Shown: positions 20,143-30,271, counted from the stretch's first letter. The stretch: DNA of 64,000 nucleotides from Litchfieldella xinjiangensis (GCF_000759345.1 NZ_JPZL01000002.1:310001-374000); one strand, 5' to 3'. Program-made: numbers and translations. The notes: a model not told the origin generated them from the sequence alone.

Positions 20143-20937
20143 TCATCCAGCCGAGGCCTTGGCGCGCTTCTCCATGGCGGTAAGCATACCGCGCAGGATA
20201 TTGACTTCCATCTGGTCGGGGCGGGCGCGGAGAAAGAGACGGCGCAATCGTGCCATGAGCTGGCGTGGGGTGTCGGGATCATGGAAGTCGATGGCGATCA
20301 GTACCTCTTCCATGTGCTCAAAAAGGCGTTCGAGATCGGCATGGCTGGCCAGGGGATCGCGGTCGCCTTCATCGATCGTAAACGGCTGGGTCTCATCGTG
20401 CTTGGGGGCACCAGTTGTGGCGGCGGGTGTGTTCTCGCCGAGCCAGGCCAGGCGGCATTCATAGGCCAGGACCTGAACGGCGGTGACCAGGTTCAAGGAA
20501 CTGAAGTCGGGGTTCGATGGGATGTGCACGTGCGCGTGGCAGCGCTGCAATTCGGCATTGGTCAGGCCGGTATCCTCGCGGCCGAAGACCAGGGCCACGC
20601 GCGAATCCCCGCTGGCCAATTCGCCGGGAAGGCGCGCCCCGAGCTCACGCGGGCTGATCATGGGCCAGGGCAGGTTGCGTGAGCGTGCACTGGCACCCAC
20701 CACCAGCGAACAATCGCCCACGGCATCCTCGAGCGTGTCGACGACCGGCGCCCTGGCCAGGAGATCATCCGCGCCGGAGGCGCGCGAAATGGCCTCGGCC
20801 GAACGCGCTTCGCCGCGCGGGGCGACGAGGATCAGGTCGCCGAGCCCCATGTTCTTCATGGCGCGGGCGGTGCCGCCGATATTGCCGGGATGACTGGTCC
20901 CGGTGAGGACGATACGGATACGCTCGAGCATGGCCAC
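20143..20937 (-). CDS. trmJ: tRNA (cytidine/uridine-2'-O-)-methyltransferase TrmJ
   Basis: TrmJ is a SPOUT methyltransferase that 2'-O-methylates position 32 of several tRNAs. The 264-residue protein has the family start (IRIVLTGTSHPGNIGGTARA, MKNMGLGDL), the SAM-knot segments ALVFGREDTGLTN and IPSNPDFSSLNLVTAVQV, and a C-terminal coiled extension. The start may be the GTG at 20937 or the ATG two codons later; no strong ribosome-binding site decides it. It is divergent from suhB, as in E. coli. Confidence 0.95.
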   Translation of the reverse strand: MAMLERIRIVLTGTSHPGNIGGTARAMKNMGLGDLILVAPRGEARSAEAISRASGADDLLARAPVVDTLEDAVGDCSLVVGASARSRNLPWPMISPRELGARLPGELASGDSRVALVFGREDTGLTNAELQRCHAHVHIPSNPDFSSLNLVTAVQVLAYECRLAWLGENTPAATTGAPKHDETQPFTIDEGDRDPLASHADLERLFEHMEEVLIAIDFHDPDTPRQLMARLRRLFLRARPDQMEVNILRGMLTAMEKRAKASAG

Positions 20938-21124
20938 GTTTGTCTATGCTGGGAGAAATTCGGGGCGAGTCTAGCACGACGCACCCCATGGGCGCATACG
21001 GGGTAATGGCGGCCTAGGCCAGGATCTGCTAGCATGCGCGCCGTTTCCCCTGTCATCTAGTGCCAGGACACAGCGTCCTGAGACAGCGTTCTTTAACAGT
21101 GACCGACTTACCAAAGGCCCGATC

Positions 21125-21919
21125 ATGCATCCGATGGTCCAATTCGGGTTGCGCGCCATGCGCAGCGCCGCTGAACAATTCGTGCGCGTCCGTGAGCGTA
21201 TCGAAAACGCTCATGAAGAACACAACCTCGACCGTTTGCTGGAGGACGTGGCCCGTAACGCCGAAGCACTGGTCGTTCGTCAGCTGTCGCGTGGGTATCC
21301 TGACCATGGCGTCTCCGGGCGTTACACGCCCTACCGCGAAGGCCAGGGTGAGGGGCGCGATATCCATTGGCGGATCGAGCCCTTCCATGGCTACTCCAAC
21401 CTGACCGTGGCCAGTACCGGCTGCGCGATATCGCTGGTCTGCCTCGTCAACGGCCGGCCGGAACACGCCATCGTCATCGCCCCGTATGCCGACCAGGAAT
21501 ACCTGGCGAGCCGCGGGCGCGGCGCCCAGTACAACGGCAAGCGCATACGCGTACCCAAGACCACCACCATCGGTGGGGCGCGTGTGGCCATGAGTCTTCC
21601 CGAGTCCTGGTTGCGTTCGCGCCACTTGCCCGCCTACCTGACGATCGTGCAGCAGCTGGGCCCCCAGGTAGAGGTGATGCGCGCCACCGGCAGCGGGCTG
21701 CTCGATATCGCCGAGTTGGCCAGCGGCCGTGCCGATATGGTCTTCGTGCTCGGCCTCGAGGAACAGGATCGGGATGTCGGTACACTGCTTCTCAAGGAGA
21801 CAGGCGCGTTGATCGGTACGCCCGATGGGTTGCCCAATGTCGAGCTAGAAGGTCGGATGATGGCCGCCGGTCCCCGTCTCTACAAGGCGCTGGTCCAGCA
21901 GCTCAAGCCACACTTCTAA
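21125..21919 (+). CDS. suhB: Inositol-1-monophosphatase family protein SuhB
   Basis: SuhB hydrolyses inositol monophosphate in vitro and is also part of the rRNA transcription antitermination complex in E. coli. The 264-residue protein has the metal-binding motif region where WRIEPFHGYSN stands in for the usual WxIDPLDGTxN. The catalytic DPLD aspartates are changed (EPFHG), and the usual GEE segment is replaced by the GRYTPYREGQGEGR stretch. It may therefore be a catalytically weak SuhB that retains the structural or antitermination role. Length and the final SGRADMVF segment are normal. The ATG at 21125 follows AAAGG. Confidence 0.9.
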   Translation: MHPMVQFGLRAMRSAAEQFVRVRERIENAHEEHNLDRLLEDVARNAEALVVRQLSRGYPDHGVSGRYTPYREGQGEGRDIHWRIEPFHGYSNLTVASTGCAISLVCLVNGRPEHAIVIAPYADQEYLASRGRGAQYNGKRIRVPKTTTIGGARVAMSLPESWLRSRHLPAYLTIVQQLGPQVEVMRATGSGLLDIAELASGRADMVFVLGLEEQDRDVGTLLLKETGALIGTPDGLPNVELEGRMMAAGPRLYKALVQQLKPHF

Positions 21920-21937
21920 TCGTCGTACACGCGATAC

Positions 21938-21975
21938 AAAACCGCCCCCGCAGCGTTGCTGCGGGGGCGGTTTTG
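21938..21975. terminator. Bidirectional Rho-independent terminator between suhB and secF
   Basis: A 13-bp perfect stem (21941-21953 with 21959-21971; loop CGTTG) is flanked by AAAA on the left and TTTT on the right. This gives a GC-rich hairpin with a U-tract for either strand. It separates the convergent suhB (+) and secF (-). Confidence 0.9.
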
Positions 21976-21997
21976 GTTACGGCGTGCCGAGTTCCAG

Positions 21998-22906
21998 TCA
22001 GGGCAGCTCTTCGGCTTCGGGGTCTTCCTTCTGGGCCGGAATCAGATCCTGGCGCTGGAGTTTCAGCGTGAGCAGCAACGCCGAAGCCACATAAATCGAC
22101 GAGAACGTCCCCACGCCGACGCCGACCAGCAGGGCCAGGGCGAAGCCTTCGATCATGTCGCCGCCAAGGGTGAGCAGGGCCAGCAGGACCAGCAAGGTGG
22201 TACCCGAGGTGGCCAACGTCCGGGCCAGCGTCATGTTGATGGCATCGTTGAAGATCTGTGTCATGTCGTCGATCCGGGATTTGCGGATATTTTCTCGAAT
22301 CCGGTCGTAGACCACGATGGTATCGTTCAACGAGTAGCCGATGACCGCCAGCAGCGCGGCCAGTACGGTGAGATCGAACTCGATCTGGAACAGCGAGAAC
22401 ACCCCGAGAGTGATGATCACGTCATGAACCAAGGCCAGCAGGGCGCCGAGAGCGAACTTGTACTGGAAGCGGAAGGCCACGTAGACCATCACGATCCCCA
22501 GGGCGACCAGCATGCCCAGGCCACTGCGGTCACGCAGCTGCTCGCCCACCTGAGCGCCGACGAATTCGGCGCGCACCAGGTTGACACGGTCTCCACTCTC
22601 GCTGAGTAGTCCCACGACCTGCTCGCCCACATTGTCGTCGTAGGCCTGTTGCAGGCGGATCAGGACTTCGTTGGCAGCCCCGAACGTCTGCACCGAGATA
22701 TCCCGGAAACCGGCATTTTCAAGCAGCTGACGTACCGAGTCCAGGGAGGGCGCCACGGCATAGCGAACCTCCACCAGCGTGCCCCCCGTGAAGTCCAGGC
22801 CCAGGTTGAGTTGCTGAACCGCCAAGGCAATTATCGAGACCAGCACCATGACGGCTGAAGCGATGAAAGCCAGGCGGCGCTTGCCCATGAAGTCGAACTG
22901 TCGCAT
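21998..22906 (-). CDS. secF: Protein translocase subunit SecF
   Basis: SecF forms the SecDF complex, which uses the proton or sodium gradient to help protein export through SecYEG. The 302-residue protein has the first TM segment after FMGKRRLAFIAS, the GLDFTGGTLVEV motif, a periplasmic P1 domain, and TM segments 2-6. The conserved NDTIVVYDRIREN is at about residues 194-206. Length is near the E. coli 323. It starts 12 bases after secD. Confidence 0.97.
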   Translation of the reverse strand: MRQFDFMGKRRLAFIASAVMVLVSIIALAVQQLNLGLDFTGGTLVEVRYAVAPSLDSVRQLLENAGFRDISVQTFGAANEVLIRLQQAYDDNVGEQVVGLLSESGDRVNLVRAEFVGAQVGEQLRDRSGLGMLVALGIVMVYVAFRFQYKFALGALLALVHDVIITLGVFSLFQIEFDLTVLAALLAVIGYSLNDTIVVYDRIRENIRKSRIDDMTQIFNDAINMTLARTLATSGTTLLVLLALLTLGGDMIEGFALALLVGVGVGTFSSIYVASALLLTLKLQRQDLIPAQKEDPEAEELP

Positions 22907-22918
22907 CGCGAGGCTCCT

Positions 22919-24769
22919 TTAGATCCAGAGTTTCTTCACCGGCTTGCCACCGTAGACCAGATTGACGATGGCACGGGTGACGAGCAGGGCGGTGAACATG
23001 GAAGTGAGGATCCCGAGTGACAGTGTCACCGCAAAGCCCTTGACCGGTCCGGTACCGATCGAGAACAGGATCAACGCCACCAGCAGGGTGGTGATATTGG
23101 CGTCGACGATCGACGTGAAGGCACGCTCGTAGCCGGCGTGGATGGCTTGCTGGACTGACATTCCGGCACGCAACTCCTCGCGTATTCGCTCGTAGATCAA
23201 CACGTTGGCATCGACCGCCATGCCCAGGGTAAGCACGATACCGGCGATCCCCGGCAGGGTCAGCGTGGCACCCAGCATCGACATGGCTGCAATCAGCAGC
23301 GTCAGGTTGATGGCCAGGCCGATATTGGCGATCAGGCCGAATACCTTGTAGCGCACCAACATGAACAGCACGACCAGCAGCAGGCCGATCTGAACCGACA
23401 ATACGCCGCGGTCGATGTTGTCCTGACCGAGGCTCGGGCCGATGGTGCGTTCCTGCACGAAGTAGATCGGTGCAGCCAACGAGCCTGAGCGCAGTAGCAA
23501 CGAGAGCTCTGCCGCTTCGGTGGGCGAATCCAGACCGGTAATGCGGAAACTGTTGCCCAGCGCGCTCTGGATGGTAGCCAGGCTGATGATGCCGCGCTCG
23601 GTGTAGGGTTCGCGCTCGATGATCTCTTCGCCGTTCTCGATCACGACACGGTCGCGGGTCTTGTGCTCGATGAACAGAACGGCCATGTTGCGCCCGATAT
23701 TGGTGCGCGTGGCGCGGTTCATCAGCGTGCCGCCGGTACCATCGAGATTGATGTTGACCTGGGGACGGCCATTCTCGTCAAAGCTGCGGCTGGCGCTGGA
23801 AACGCTGTCACCGGTAATGATCACGTCGCGCATCAGCGTGGCACTGCGGGCTTCGTTATTGCGGAACTCGAAAGACTCGGTCTCGATATCCGGCGTATCC
23901 GGGCGCGCCTCGAGGCGGAACTCCAGGTTGGCGGTCGCCCCGACGACCCGCTTGGCGGCGGCGGTATCCTGCACACCGGGGAGTTCGACCACAATGCGGT
24001 TGGGTCCCTGGCGTTGCACCATCGGCTCGGCCACCCCCAGCTCATCGACCCGGTTGCGCAGGGTGGTCAGGTTCTGGTTGATGGCGTAATCCTGAATCTC
24101 GTTGACCGTCTGCTCGGTCATGGTCATCGCCAGCGAGGCGCCACGCCCTTCGTCGAGATTCTCATATTCGAAGTCGGGAAAATCCGTTGCAATGATTCGA
24201 CGTGCTGCGTTGCGGTCCTCCTCGCTGGTGAACTGCAGTGTCAGCGTGCGCCCTTCGATGTCGGTACCGCGATAACGGATACGCTCACTGCGCAGCATTT
24301 CACGCATGGCACTGGCGTTGACCTCGAGCCGTTGCTCCAGTGCCGCATCCATGTCCACTTCGAGCAGGAAATGAACGCCGCCGCGCAGATCCAGCCCCAG
24401 CGTCATGGGTGAGGCGGAAAGACTCTCGAGCCAGCCGGGAGTCGATTCGGCGAGGTTGAGGGCGACCACCACGTCATCGCCCACCATGTCGGCGATGATG
24501 TCGCGGGCGCTGAGCTGGTCTTCGGCGTCGGCAAGGCGAATCAGGACGCCGCTCGAATCGATCTCGCCTCGGGTGACCTCGATCCCGGCCTCGCTCAGCG
24601 CGCTTGTAAACTGCTGAAGCTGACGCTCATCGAGCGAGACATCGCCGCGGGTGCTGCTGATCTGCACGGCGGGGTCTTCGGGATAGAGGTTGGGAAGGGA
24701 ATAGATCAAGCCGACGGCGAGGACGACGAGTATCAGCAGGTATTTCCACAGGGGATATCGGTTGAGCAT
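22919..24769 (-). CDS. secD: Protein translocase subunit SecD
   Basis: SecD partners with SecF in proton-driven export. The 616-residue protein (E. coli 615) has an N-terminal TM segment, the D1 motif LGLDLRGGVHFLLEVD, a large periplasmic domain with NRVDELGVAEPMVQRQG and RIVVELPGVQD, and a C-terminal six-TM block. That block contains GIVLTLGMAVDANVLIYERIREEL, a conserved stretch thought to carry ion-conducting aspartates. It lies between yajC and secF in the usual order. Confidence 0.98.
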   Translation of the reverse strand: MLNRYPLWKYLLILVVLAVGLIYSLPNLYPEDPAVQISSTRGDVSLDERQLQQFTSALSEAGIEVTRGEIDSSGVLIRLADAEDQLSARDIIADMVGDDVVVALNLAESTPGWLESLSASPMTLGLDLRGGVHFLLEVDMDAALEQRLEVNASAMREMLRSERIRYRGTDIEGRTLTLQFTSEEDRNAARRIIATDFPDFEYENLDEGRGASLAMTMTEQTVNEIQDYAINQNLTTLRNRVDELGVAEPMVQRQGPNRIVVELPGVQDTAAAKRVVGATANLEFRLEARPDTPDIETESFEFRNNEARSATLMRDVIITGDSVSSASRSFDENGRPQVNINLDGTGGTLMNRATRTNIGRNMAVLFIEHKTRDRVVIENGEEIIEREPYTERGIISLATIQSALGNSFRITGLDSPTEAAELSLLLRSGSLAAPIYFVQERTIGPSLGQDNIDRGVLSVQIGLLLVVLFMLVRYKVFGLIANIGLAINLTLLIAAMSMLGATLTLPGIAGIVLTLGMAVDANVLIYERIREELRAGMSVQQAIHAGYERAFTSIVDANITTLLVALILFSIGTGPVKGFAVTLSLGILTSMFTALLVTRAIVNLVYGGKPVKKLWI

Positions 24770-24829
24770 GCAAGCCCTGCCTTTAGCTAGCGTGACGAAG
24801 TCGCGGGCGCGTTACGTGTCGGACCACGC

Positions 24830-24859
24830 ACGACGGGAGGGTTCGCACCCTCCCGTCGT
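24830..24859 (-). promoter_or_regulatory. Strong 13-bp hairpin in the yajC-secD intergenic region
   Basis: Bases 24830-24842 pair perfectly with 24847-24859 around a TCGC loop (ACGACGGGAGGGT and its complement). There is no run of T on the minus strand after it, so a simple intrinsic terminator is unlikely. It could stabilise or process the yajC-secD transcript, or reduce read-through into secDF. Confidence 0.6.
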
Positions 24860-24879
24860 CGGGCCGCACAGGGGAGAGG

Positions 24880-25209
24880 TTAGATGGACTTGAGGGTGCC
24901 CTTGGGCAGAACCGCCGCCACGGCATTCTTCTGAACATTGACCTCGGTGCCTTCGGCGATTTCCATGGTCAGGAACTCATCGCCCACCTTGGTGACCCGG
25001 CCGAGCATGCCGCCGCCGATCACGATCTCGTCCCCTTTGGACAAGCCGCTGACCAACTGCTTGTGCTGCTTGGCGCGTTTGGCCTGCGGACGCCACAACA
25101 GGAAATAGAAGATCAGCACGAAACCGACCAGCATGACGATCTGCGCTATGCCGCCGCCTGCGGGTGCGCCGCCTTCGGCCAGCGCCGGTGAAATGAAGAA
25201 GTCCAGCAT
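24880..25209 (-). CDS. yajC: Preprotein translocase accessory subunit YajC
   Basis: YajC is a small inner-membrane protein associated with SecDF. The 109-residue protein has one TM segment (IVMLVGFVLIFYFLLWRP, about residues 24-41), the conserved RPQAKRAKQHKQLVSGLSKGDEI-type stretch that follows (KRAKQHKQLVSGLSKGDE), and the GGMLGRVTKV beta-type core. It lies between tgt and secD as in E. coli. A 110-base gap with a strong hairpin separates it from secD. Confidence 0.95.
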   Translation of the reverse strand: MLDFFISPALAEGGAPAGGGIAQIVMLVGFVLIFYFLLWRPQAKRAKQHKQLVSGLSKGDEIVIGGGMLGRVTKVGDEFLTMEIAEGTEVNVQKNAVAAVLPKGTLKSI

Positions 25210-25260
25210 CGGGTAGTATCTCCAGCATCAGATAGGGAAACGTTACACAGCGTCGCCTGG

Positions 25261-26415
<1,155 letters not shown>

Positions 26416-26431
26416 TTACCGCCCGGGACGC

Positions 26432-27466
26432 TCAGTCCGGCCGGCGGGTCAAAAACATGGCGTCGCCGTAGCTGAAGAAGCGGTAGCCCTCTTCGACAGC
26501 GGCGTGATAGGCGCGCATGACGGTGTCGTAACCGGCAAAGGAAGCGACCAGCATGAGCAGGGTCGACTCGGGCAGGTGGAAGTTGGTCACCAGAGCATCG
26601 ACGCAACGCCATTCATAGCCGGGGTAGATGAAGATGTCCGTTTCGCCGCGATAGGGCGCGATCTCGCCATCGGCGCGACTGGCCGTTTCCAGGCACCGCA
26701 CGCTGGTCGTGCCCACGGCAATCACGCGACGCCCGGCCGCTTTCGCCGCGCGGACCTGCTCGCATACGCCTTCGTCGACTTCCAGCCATTCGCTGTGCAT
26801 GGTGTGCTCGCGAATGTCGTCGGCGCGCACGGGCTGGAAGGTACCGGCGCCCACGTGCAACGTGACGTAGGCGTGTTCGACACCCTTGGCAGCCAGCGCA
26901 TCGAGCAGTGGCTGATCGAAGTGCAGGCCGGCGGTGGGTGCGGCAACCGCCCCTTCGCGTCGTGCATAGACGGTCTGGTAGCGCTCGCGATCCGTCAGCT
27001 CATCGTCGCGGGTGATGTAGGGGGGCAGTGGCATATGCCCATGGCGCTCGAGCAGTTCGACCAGGGGGGTTTCGCCCAGGAAGCGCAGCTCGAACAACGC
27101 ATCGCGGCGACCCTCGACCACCGCGTGAATATCGCCCTCGAAGATCAGCTCGGTTCCCGGCTTGGGCGACTTGCTCGAGCGCAGGTGGGCCAGGCCGCGA
27201 TGGGCATCGAGCGGTCGTTCGAGCAGCATCTCGATGCGCCCGCCGCTGGCCTTGTGGCCATGCAGGCGCGCCGGGATGACCCGGGTATCATTGAAGACAA
27301 GCAGGTCGCCCGGGTCGAGCATCTCCAGCAGGTCGGGGAACCGCCGGTGGGCAAGCTCGCCACTGAGCCCGTCGACACACAGCAAACGACAGTCGCTGCG
27401 CTTTTCTGAGGGGTAACGGGCGATCAGCTCCTCGGGGAGCGTGTAATGGAAGTCGGCGCGCTGCAT
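26432..27466 (-). CDS. queA: S-adenosylmethionine:tRNA ribosyltransferase-isomerase
   Basis: QueA transfers the ribosyl moiety of SAM to preQ1-tRNA to form epoxyqueuosine. The 344-residue protein begins with the family segment [19 protein letters not shown] (split here as [10 protein letters not shown] and IARYP). It contains [15 protein letters not shown], the PLPPYI motif, [18 protein letters not shown]-like [13 protein letters not shown], and [17 protein letters not shown] at the C terminus. It precedes tgt with a 49-base gap, a conserved queA-tgt-yajC-secDF order. Confidence 0.97.
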   Translation of the reverse strand: MQRADFHYTLPEELIARYPSEKRSDCRLLCVDGLSGELAHRRFPDLLEMLDPGDLLVFNDTRVIPARLHGHKASGGRIEMLLERPLDAHRGLAHLRSSKSPKPGTELIFEGDIHAVVEGRRDALFELRFLGETPLVELLERHGHMPLPPYITRDDELTDRERYQTVYARREGAVAAPTAGLHFDQPLLDALAAKGVEHAYVTLHVGAGTFQPVRADDIREHTMHSEWLEVDEGVCEQVRAAKAAGRRVIAVGTTSVRCLETASRADGEIAPYRGETDIFIYPGYEWRCVDALVTNFHLPESTLLMLVASFAGYDTVMRAYHAAVEEGYRFFSYGDAMFLTRRPD

Positions 27467-27578
27467 CGGCGAAACGGGTCTCGGTACGGCTCTTGGCTGG
27501 AATCGGCGTGCGCAGTGCTCTCGGCACGCGCAGGGCGCCTAGGATACCGATTTCATGGACTAAAGTCAGTCCGAACGA

Positions 27579-27606
27579 TTGACCTGCCGGTCGGGCTACG
27601 TATAAT
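27579..27606 (+). promoter_or_regulatory. Promoter of tRNA-Leu
   Basis: TTGACC at 27579-27584 and a perfect TATAAT at 27601-27606 are separated by 16 bases. The tRNA begins 11 bases after the -10. The downstream 62-base repeat copy at 42416 has no such promoter. Confidence 0.85.
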
Positions 27607-27616
27607 GCAACGCGCT

Positions 27617-27703
27617 GCCGGTGTGGCGGAATTGGTAGACGCAGCGGATTCAAAATCCGCCGCTAGCGATAGCGTGTCGGTTCGAGTCCGACCACCGGCA
27701 CCA
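27617..27703 (+). tRNA. tRNA-Leu (anticodon CAA)
   Basis: The 87-base gene starts GCCGGUG, which pairs with CACCGGC near the 3' end, and encodes A73 followed by CCA. The anticodon stem GCGGA/UCCGC encloses the loop TTCAAAA, giving anticodon CAA at 27651-27653. The long variable arm (class II) and the TTCGAGTCC T-loop fit leucine. The 3' part is the left attachment site of the genomic island; integration restored an intact gene. Confidence 0.97.
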
Positions 27704-27705
27704 TT
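27644..27705 (+). repeat. Left attachment repeat (attL-type, within tRNA-Leu)
   Basis: This 62-base sequence covers the tRNA-Leu anticodon stem through the 3' CCA plus two bases. It is repeated exactly at 42416-42477. The repeat marks the core at which the integrase inserted the island. Confidence 0.9.
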
Positions 27706-27774
27706 CCAATCAAGTAGTTAGCTGTTTCTCTTGTGGCTTCGTGTGGCATAAACTAGCATCCAATAACACAACTA

Positions 27775-27795
27775 ATGTTGGTAAGGATGTTGGTA
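27775..27795 (+). repeat. Left-end tandem GTTGGTA repeat, candidate integrase/excisionase arm site
   Basis: ATGTTGGTAAGG followed by ATGTTGGTA forms two tandem copies just before the integrase ATG at 27803. A nearly identical pair (ATGTTGGTAAGG then TTGTTGGT) occurs 46 bases inside the right end, at 42350-42370. Presence at both ends suggests arm-type recombinase sites. Confidence 0.5.
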
Positions 27796-27802
27796 AGCGG
27801 CT

Positions 27803-29083
27803 ATGCCTAAGAAAGCCCGTCCCCTATCTGCCCTTGAAGTGAAGCGCCTCACCACCCCTGGCTTTCATGCCGTGGGCGATGTTGCCGGCTTGCTATTGCG
27901 TGTCGATAAAACCGGCGCACGTTCCTGGATCTTGCGTTACTCCACTGGCGAGACTCGCCTGGCTCAAAGTGGCAAGCCATATAAAGTACGCCGTGACCAT
28001 GGCTTAGGCGGCTACCCTGATACTTCGCTTGCACTAGCGCGCGACAAGGCACGCAAGGTCCGTGAGATGCTGGATCAAGGCATCGATCCTTTGGCAGAGC
28101 GAAAGGCCGCCAAGCAAGCGCGTTTGGCTGCTGAGCTGGCGCGCCTGACTTTCAAGGAGGCAGCTGAGGCCGTTATCAGGATGAAGCAGGCCGAGGCCAG
28201 CAACCTGAAGCATGCCCAGCAATGGCGGCAAAGCCTGGAGGCGTACGCCTTACCAATCTTGGGTTCTATGAGCGTGGCCGATATTGGTTTGGTCCATGTT
28301 AAGCAAGCCCTTGAGCCCGTATGGACCACCAAGCCCACTACCGCCGCCCGCGTGCGCCAGCGCATCGAGTCTGTGTTGGCATGGGCGACTGCTCACGGGC
28401 ACCGCACCGGCCCCAACCCGGCTACGTGGAAAGGTAATCTTGATGCAGTGCTACCGGCGCCAACCAAGATAAAGAAGAAAGCCCACCACCGCGCCATGCC
28501 CATCGATGCCATGTCCGATTTCTGGGCGCGGCTGCAGATGCGTGACGACATACCGGCCAAGGCTCTAGCCTTCACCATCCTGACCGGCTGCCGGTCTGGT
28601 GAGGTGCTGGGCGCTCGCTGGGAAGAGATAGACCTCGTCGGGGCGACCTGGACAATACCGCCGGAGAGAATGAAAGGACGCCGGGAGCATCGTATACCGC
28701 TGGCGCCTGCTGCCGTTGATCTGCTGCATTCGCTGCCCCAAGGCGAGGAGGGACTGGTATTCACCCGCGACGAGGGCCGCAAACTATCTGACCGGGCGAT
28801 GACTGACCTGCTGGACGCCATGGGCGAGAAGGAGCGGGCGACAGTCCACGGCATGAGATCCACCTTCCGCGATTGGATGGCAGAGCGCACCGCCACTCCG
28901 CATGATGTCGCTGAGATGGCGTTAGGCCACGCGATTACTAACCAAGCAGAGGCCGCTTATCGACGCGGCGACCTGCTGGCCAAGCGCGCCCGCGTTATGA
29001 AGCAATGGGCCGCCTTCTTGGCCACCCCCGCCAGCGCCAGCACTAAGAAAGTAACGGCGATCCGCAAGGCAGCTACTGATTGA
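27803..29083 (+). CDS. int: Tyrosine recombinase / P4-type integrase
   Basis: The integrase carries out site-specific recombination between the tRNA-Leu site and the island. The 426-residue protein has an N-terminal arm-binding DUF4102 domain (about residues 1-100: SALEVKRL, GVAGLLLRV-like DVAGLLLRV, LGGYPDTSLALARDKAR). A core-binding domain covers about 115-215. The catalytic domain has Arg264 (GCRSGEVL), Lys291, His349 and Arg352 (HGMR), His376 (LGHAI) and Tyr386. All catalytic residues are present. It starts 100 bases after the tRNA and is oriented away from it. Confidence 0.96.
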   Translation: MPKKARPLSALEVKRLTTPGFHAVGDVAGLLLRVDKTGARSWILRYSTGETRLAQSGKPYKVRRDHGLGGYPDTSLALARDKARKVREMLDQGIDPLAERKAAKQARLAAELARLTFKEAAEAVIRMKQAEASNLKHAQQWRQSLEAYALPILGSMSVADIGLVHVKQALEPVWTTKPTTAARVRQRIESVLAWATAHGHRTGPNPATWKGNLDAVLPAPTKIKKKAHHRAMPIDAMSDFWARLQMRDDIPAKALAFTILTGCRSGEVLGARWEEIDLVGATWTIPPERMKGRREHRIPLAPAAVDLLHSLPQGEEGLVFTRDEGRKLSDRAMTDLLDAMGEKERATVHGMRSTFRDWMAERTATPHDVAEMALGHAITNQAEAAYRRGDLLAKRARVMKQWAAFLATPASASTKKVTAIRKAATD

Positions 29084-29175
29084 CCGATTTATCCGGCAGG
29101 GAGCACACCCGAGCGCAGCGACTCCATCACGCCCGCGGGTCAGTATTTCTATTGAGTGTCACTGAGGAGTAAGGC

Positions 29176-29763
29176 ATGGCCATAACCCCTTGGGGTGTTC
29201 CCCGATATTTCAGCTTGTCTGAAGCTGCGTATTTGATGGCAGGCGTGGAACTTTGGACTGTTGAAGCCGACTTTGTCCCCCTTAAGGAAGAGCAAACAGC
29301 CAAAGAATGCAAAATAATGCTCTTTGAGGCCGCTAGGCGAGGGGAGGTTGAACCTTTCTTTGATGAAGTACCGGAAGAGGATTGGCGACTGCACCCCATT
29401 GATGAGGTGCGGCTTACCTTCGAGCGCGCGGAAATCTACCGTTGGCTGCGAGAATTAGGCTATGCCGATAATGATATAAATGAGGATCTACGTGTCCCGA
29501 GGAAGCCACAATCGCAGGCAGAGCAGCAAGACAAGCCGATAAATGCTCGCCGCCGGCAAACTTACCTGAAGCTGATAGAAGGGCTGGCGCTTGAGGTACT
29601 GGGTGGTGAGATACCGGCAGAGCCCTACAAAGCCGCCGCCGTGCTACAAGCTGTTCTGGCGCGCCACGCGCTGAAGCTGGACGATGAGCCAATAGCTAAG
29701 ATAGTGAAGGAGATTCAAGCCGCCCGGGAGGAGCGCAACAGCGATCCGTTTGATGCGACATAG
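29176..29763 (+). CDS. Island protein of unknown function, 195 residues
   Basis: The N-terminal part starts PWGVPRYFSLSEAAYLMAGVE, which I read as two pieces: PWGVPRYFSLSEA and AYLMAGVE. It resembles short proteins found next to integrases in proteobacterial islands. The C-terminal part (RRRQTYLKLIEGLALEVL, followed by helices and LDDEPIAKIVKEIQ) resembles a recurrent helical domain seen at the ends of small prophage proteins. GAGGAG lies shortly before the ATG. The role is unknown; a regulator or DNA-binding accessory protein is plausible. Confidence 0.7.
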   Translation: MAITPWGVPRYFSLSEAAYLMAGVELWTVEADFVPLKEEQTAKECKIMLFEAARRGEVEPFFDEVPEEDWRLHPIDEVRLTFERAEIYRWLRELGYADNDINEDLRVPRKPQSQAEQQDKPINARRRQTYLKLIEGLALEVLGGEIPAEPYKAAAVLQAVLARHALKLDDEPIAKIVKEIQAAREERNSDPFDAT

Positions 29764-29855
29764 GCCTATTACGGACAGTAGTTATCCGATATAGGACTAC
29801 CGGCCAAACCGCCACGTCATGCTGCCTGTGAATCCTCAATGCAAGGCAGTACCAC

Positions 29856-30080
29856 ATGACAGTTTCTACTTCCCCCACCAATACGAACAGCCAAGGCGCC
29901 AGTATTGCTTGGCTGTCCGTCAAACACTTACGCCATCGCTTTGGCGTACACGATGCCACCATCTGGCGCTGGGTCCGTGAGGGCCGCTTTCCTCGGCCAG
30001 TAAAACTAGCCGGCAATATTACCCGTTGGTCCCTTTGTGACGTCGAGAGCTGGGAGCAAGCTCAGCGGAGGGCATCGTAA
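29856..30080 (+). CDS. AlpA-family helix-turn-helix regulator
   Basis: The 74-residue protein has the AlpA/MerR-like HTH form: WLSVKHLRHRFGVHDATIWRW, read as WLSVKHLRHRFGV and DATIWRWVREGRFPRPVKL, then TRWSLCDVESWEQ. In P4-like elements and CP4-57, AlpA proteins control the integrase or act as excisionases. It lies between the integrase region and the primase, as in P4-like islands. Its stop overlaps the next start (TAATG). Confidence 0.9.
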   Translation: MTVSTSPTNTNSQGASIAWLSVKHLRHRFGVHDATIWRWVREGRFPRPVKLAGNITRWSLCDVESWEQAQRRAS

Positions 30081-30271
30081 TGGAAGTGTTTTCCCACTAC
30101 ATCTGCGCGCCTTACCACCTTCCGACAATTCTCAGCAGGCGCGAGTTGGCAGGCCATGAAAATCGACCTCTGGCCTGCCTTCCTGCCAATGCGCTGATGT
30201 CGCCTTACACCCTAAAGCAGCTCGACGCCATTTTCATGGCCTGTCTAGGAAGAAGGAGGGCGGCGGTATGA
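30080..30271 (+). CDS. Small ORF coupled to alpA and the primase gene, function unknown
   Basis: This 63-codon frame starts within the alpA stop (TAATG), with GGAGGG about 10 bases upstream, and ends overlapping the first codons of the primase gene at 30268. The overlaps at both ends argue for translation. The product contains the segment LKQLDAIFMACLGRRRAAV but no family I recognise. Confidence 0.5.
   Translation: MEVFSHYICAPYHLPTILSRRELAGHENRPLACLPANALMSPYTLKQLDAIFMACLGRRRAAV

Noticed and set aside
23663-24412. 249-codon plus-strand open frame
   Set aside because: Antisense shadow of secD.
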